From Candidatus Omnitrophota bacterium (GTDB taxonomy: Bacteria > Omnitrophota > Gorgyraeia > Duberdicusellales > Duberdicusellaceae), in assembly GCA_015486615.1 (NCBI GenBank), contig WFRI01000006.1, forward strand, positions 1 to 5,131: 5,131 bases of DNA. Direction: 5' to 3'. A model generated the notes under the pieces. That model worked only from the letters and a program-made list of their open reading frames with translations, was not told the origin of the DNA and ran no database searches. This document shows, in pieces, positions 5,131-5,131 of this stretch. The position numbers were made by a program, and so were the translations under genes. Each line of letters opens with the position of its first letter. Position 1 is the first letter of the stretch.

Positions 5131-5131
5131 A
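5008..5131 (-). CDS. 3' end of the unidentified short gene, intact copy (partial)
   Basis: On the minus strand the frame is open from the window edge: VWAAIDTKKQKLLVSHDSKV followed by IARFNYPLPKTSMDLSKIEL and TAA at 5008-5010, 40 residues in view. It is the intact counterpart of the broken frame at 861-1028. Of the differences, several are silent or conservative (Leu for Phe, Asp for Asn, AAG for AAA), which hints that both copies derive from a translated gene. The N-terminal part is outside the window and the function is not recognised. Confidence 0.5.
   Translation of the reverse strand, partial: VWAAIDTKKQKLLVSHDSKVIARFNYPLPKTSMDLSKIEL

Overview
The window looks like an accessory region of an uncultured bacterium. 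By eye it is AT-rich (I did not compute base composition). It carries interspersed repeats, a stand-alone four-helix-bundle gene and a Gram-negative-style signalling operon. This mix is what I associate with candidate-phylum or deltaproteobacteria-like anaerobes such as Omnitrophota or Desantisbacteria, but that placement is an impression, not something the sequence proves.

Left part (1-868). Three near-identical direct repeat units of 155, 162 and about 130 bp lie head to tail, with a truncated fourth copy at about 807-868. Each full unit contains pyrimidine-rich CACTTC-type heptads, a 30-bp block ending in CTATGAGGGATTGAAAC that looks like a CRISPR repeat, a perfect 7-bp hairpin, and purine-rich GAAGTNA heptads complementary to the first arm. 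A four-helix-bundle (TIGR02436/S23-type) gene sits between copies 3 and 4, so repeat arms flank it on both sides. The truncated fourth copy runs straight into a short unidentified reading frame broken by one in-frame stop (861-1028).

Central part (1120-4728, minus strand). This is one compact operon, transcribed right to left: a FIST-domain sensor protein, a membrane-anchored GAF histidine kinase, and a receiver-GGDEF response regulator. FIST and kinase overlap by 26 bp; kinase and regulator are 5 bp apart. The gene set resembles the NosP (FIST hemoprotein) / histidine kinase / cyclic-di-GMP modules. The simplest reading is that FIST senses a small ligand, tunes kinase autophosphorylation, and the regulator changes c-di-GMP level or binding. 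The output domain has GGDDF in place of GGDEF and lacks the RxxD inhibitory site. A consensus-like promoter, with tandem 13-bp repeats just upstream of it, precedes the FIST gene and may give a leaderless transcript.

Right part (4729-5131). It holds the promoter region, a perfect 12-bp stem-loop terminator, and a second copy of the unidentified short reading frame in inverted orientation, running off the window. The 149-bp segments 906-1054 and 4982-5130 are inverted repeats (8 mismatches by eye) that bracket the whole signalling operon, so the operon may sit in, or have been rearranged by, a repeat-bounded segment.
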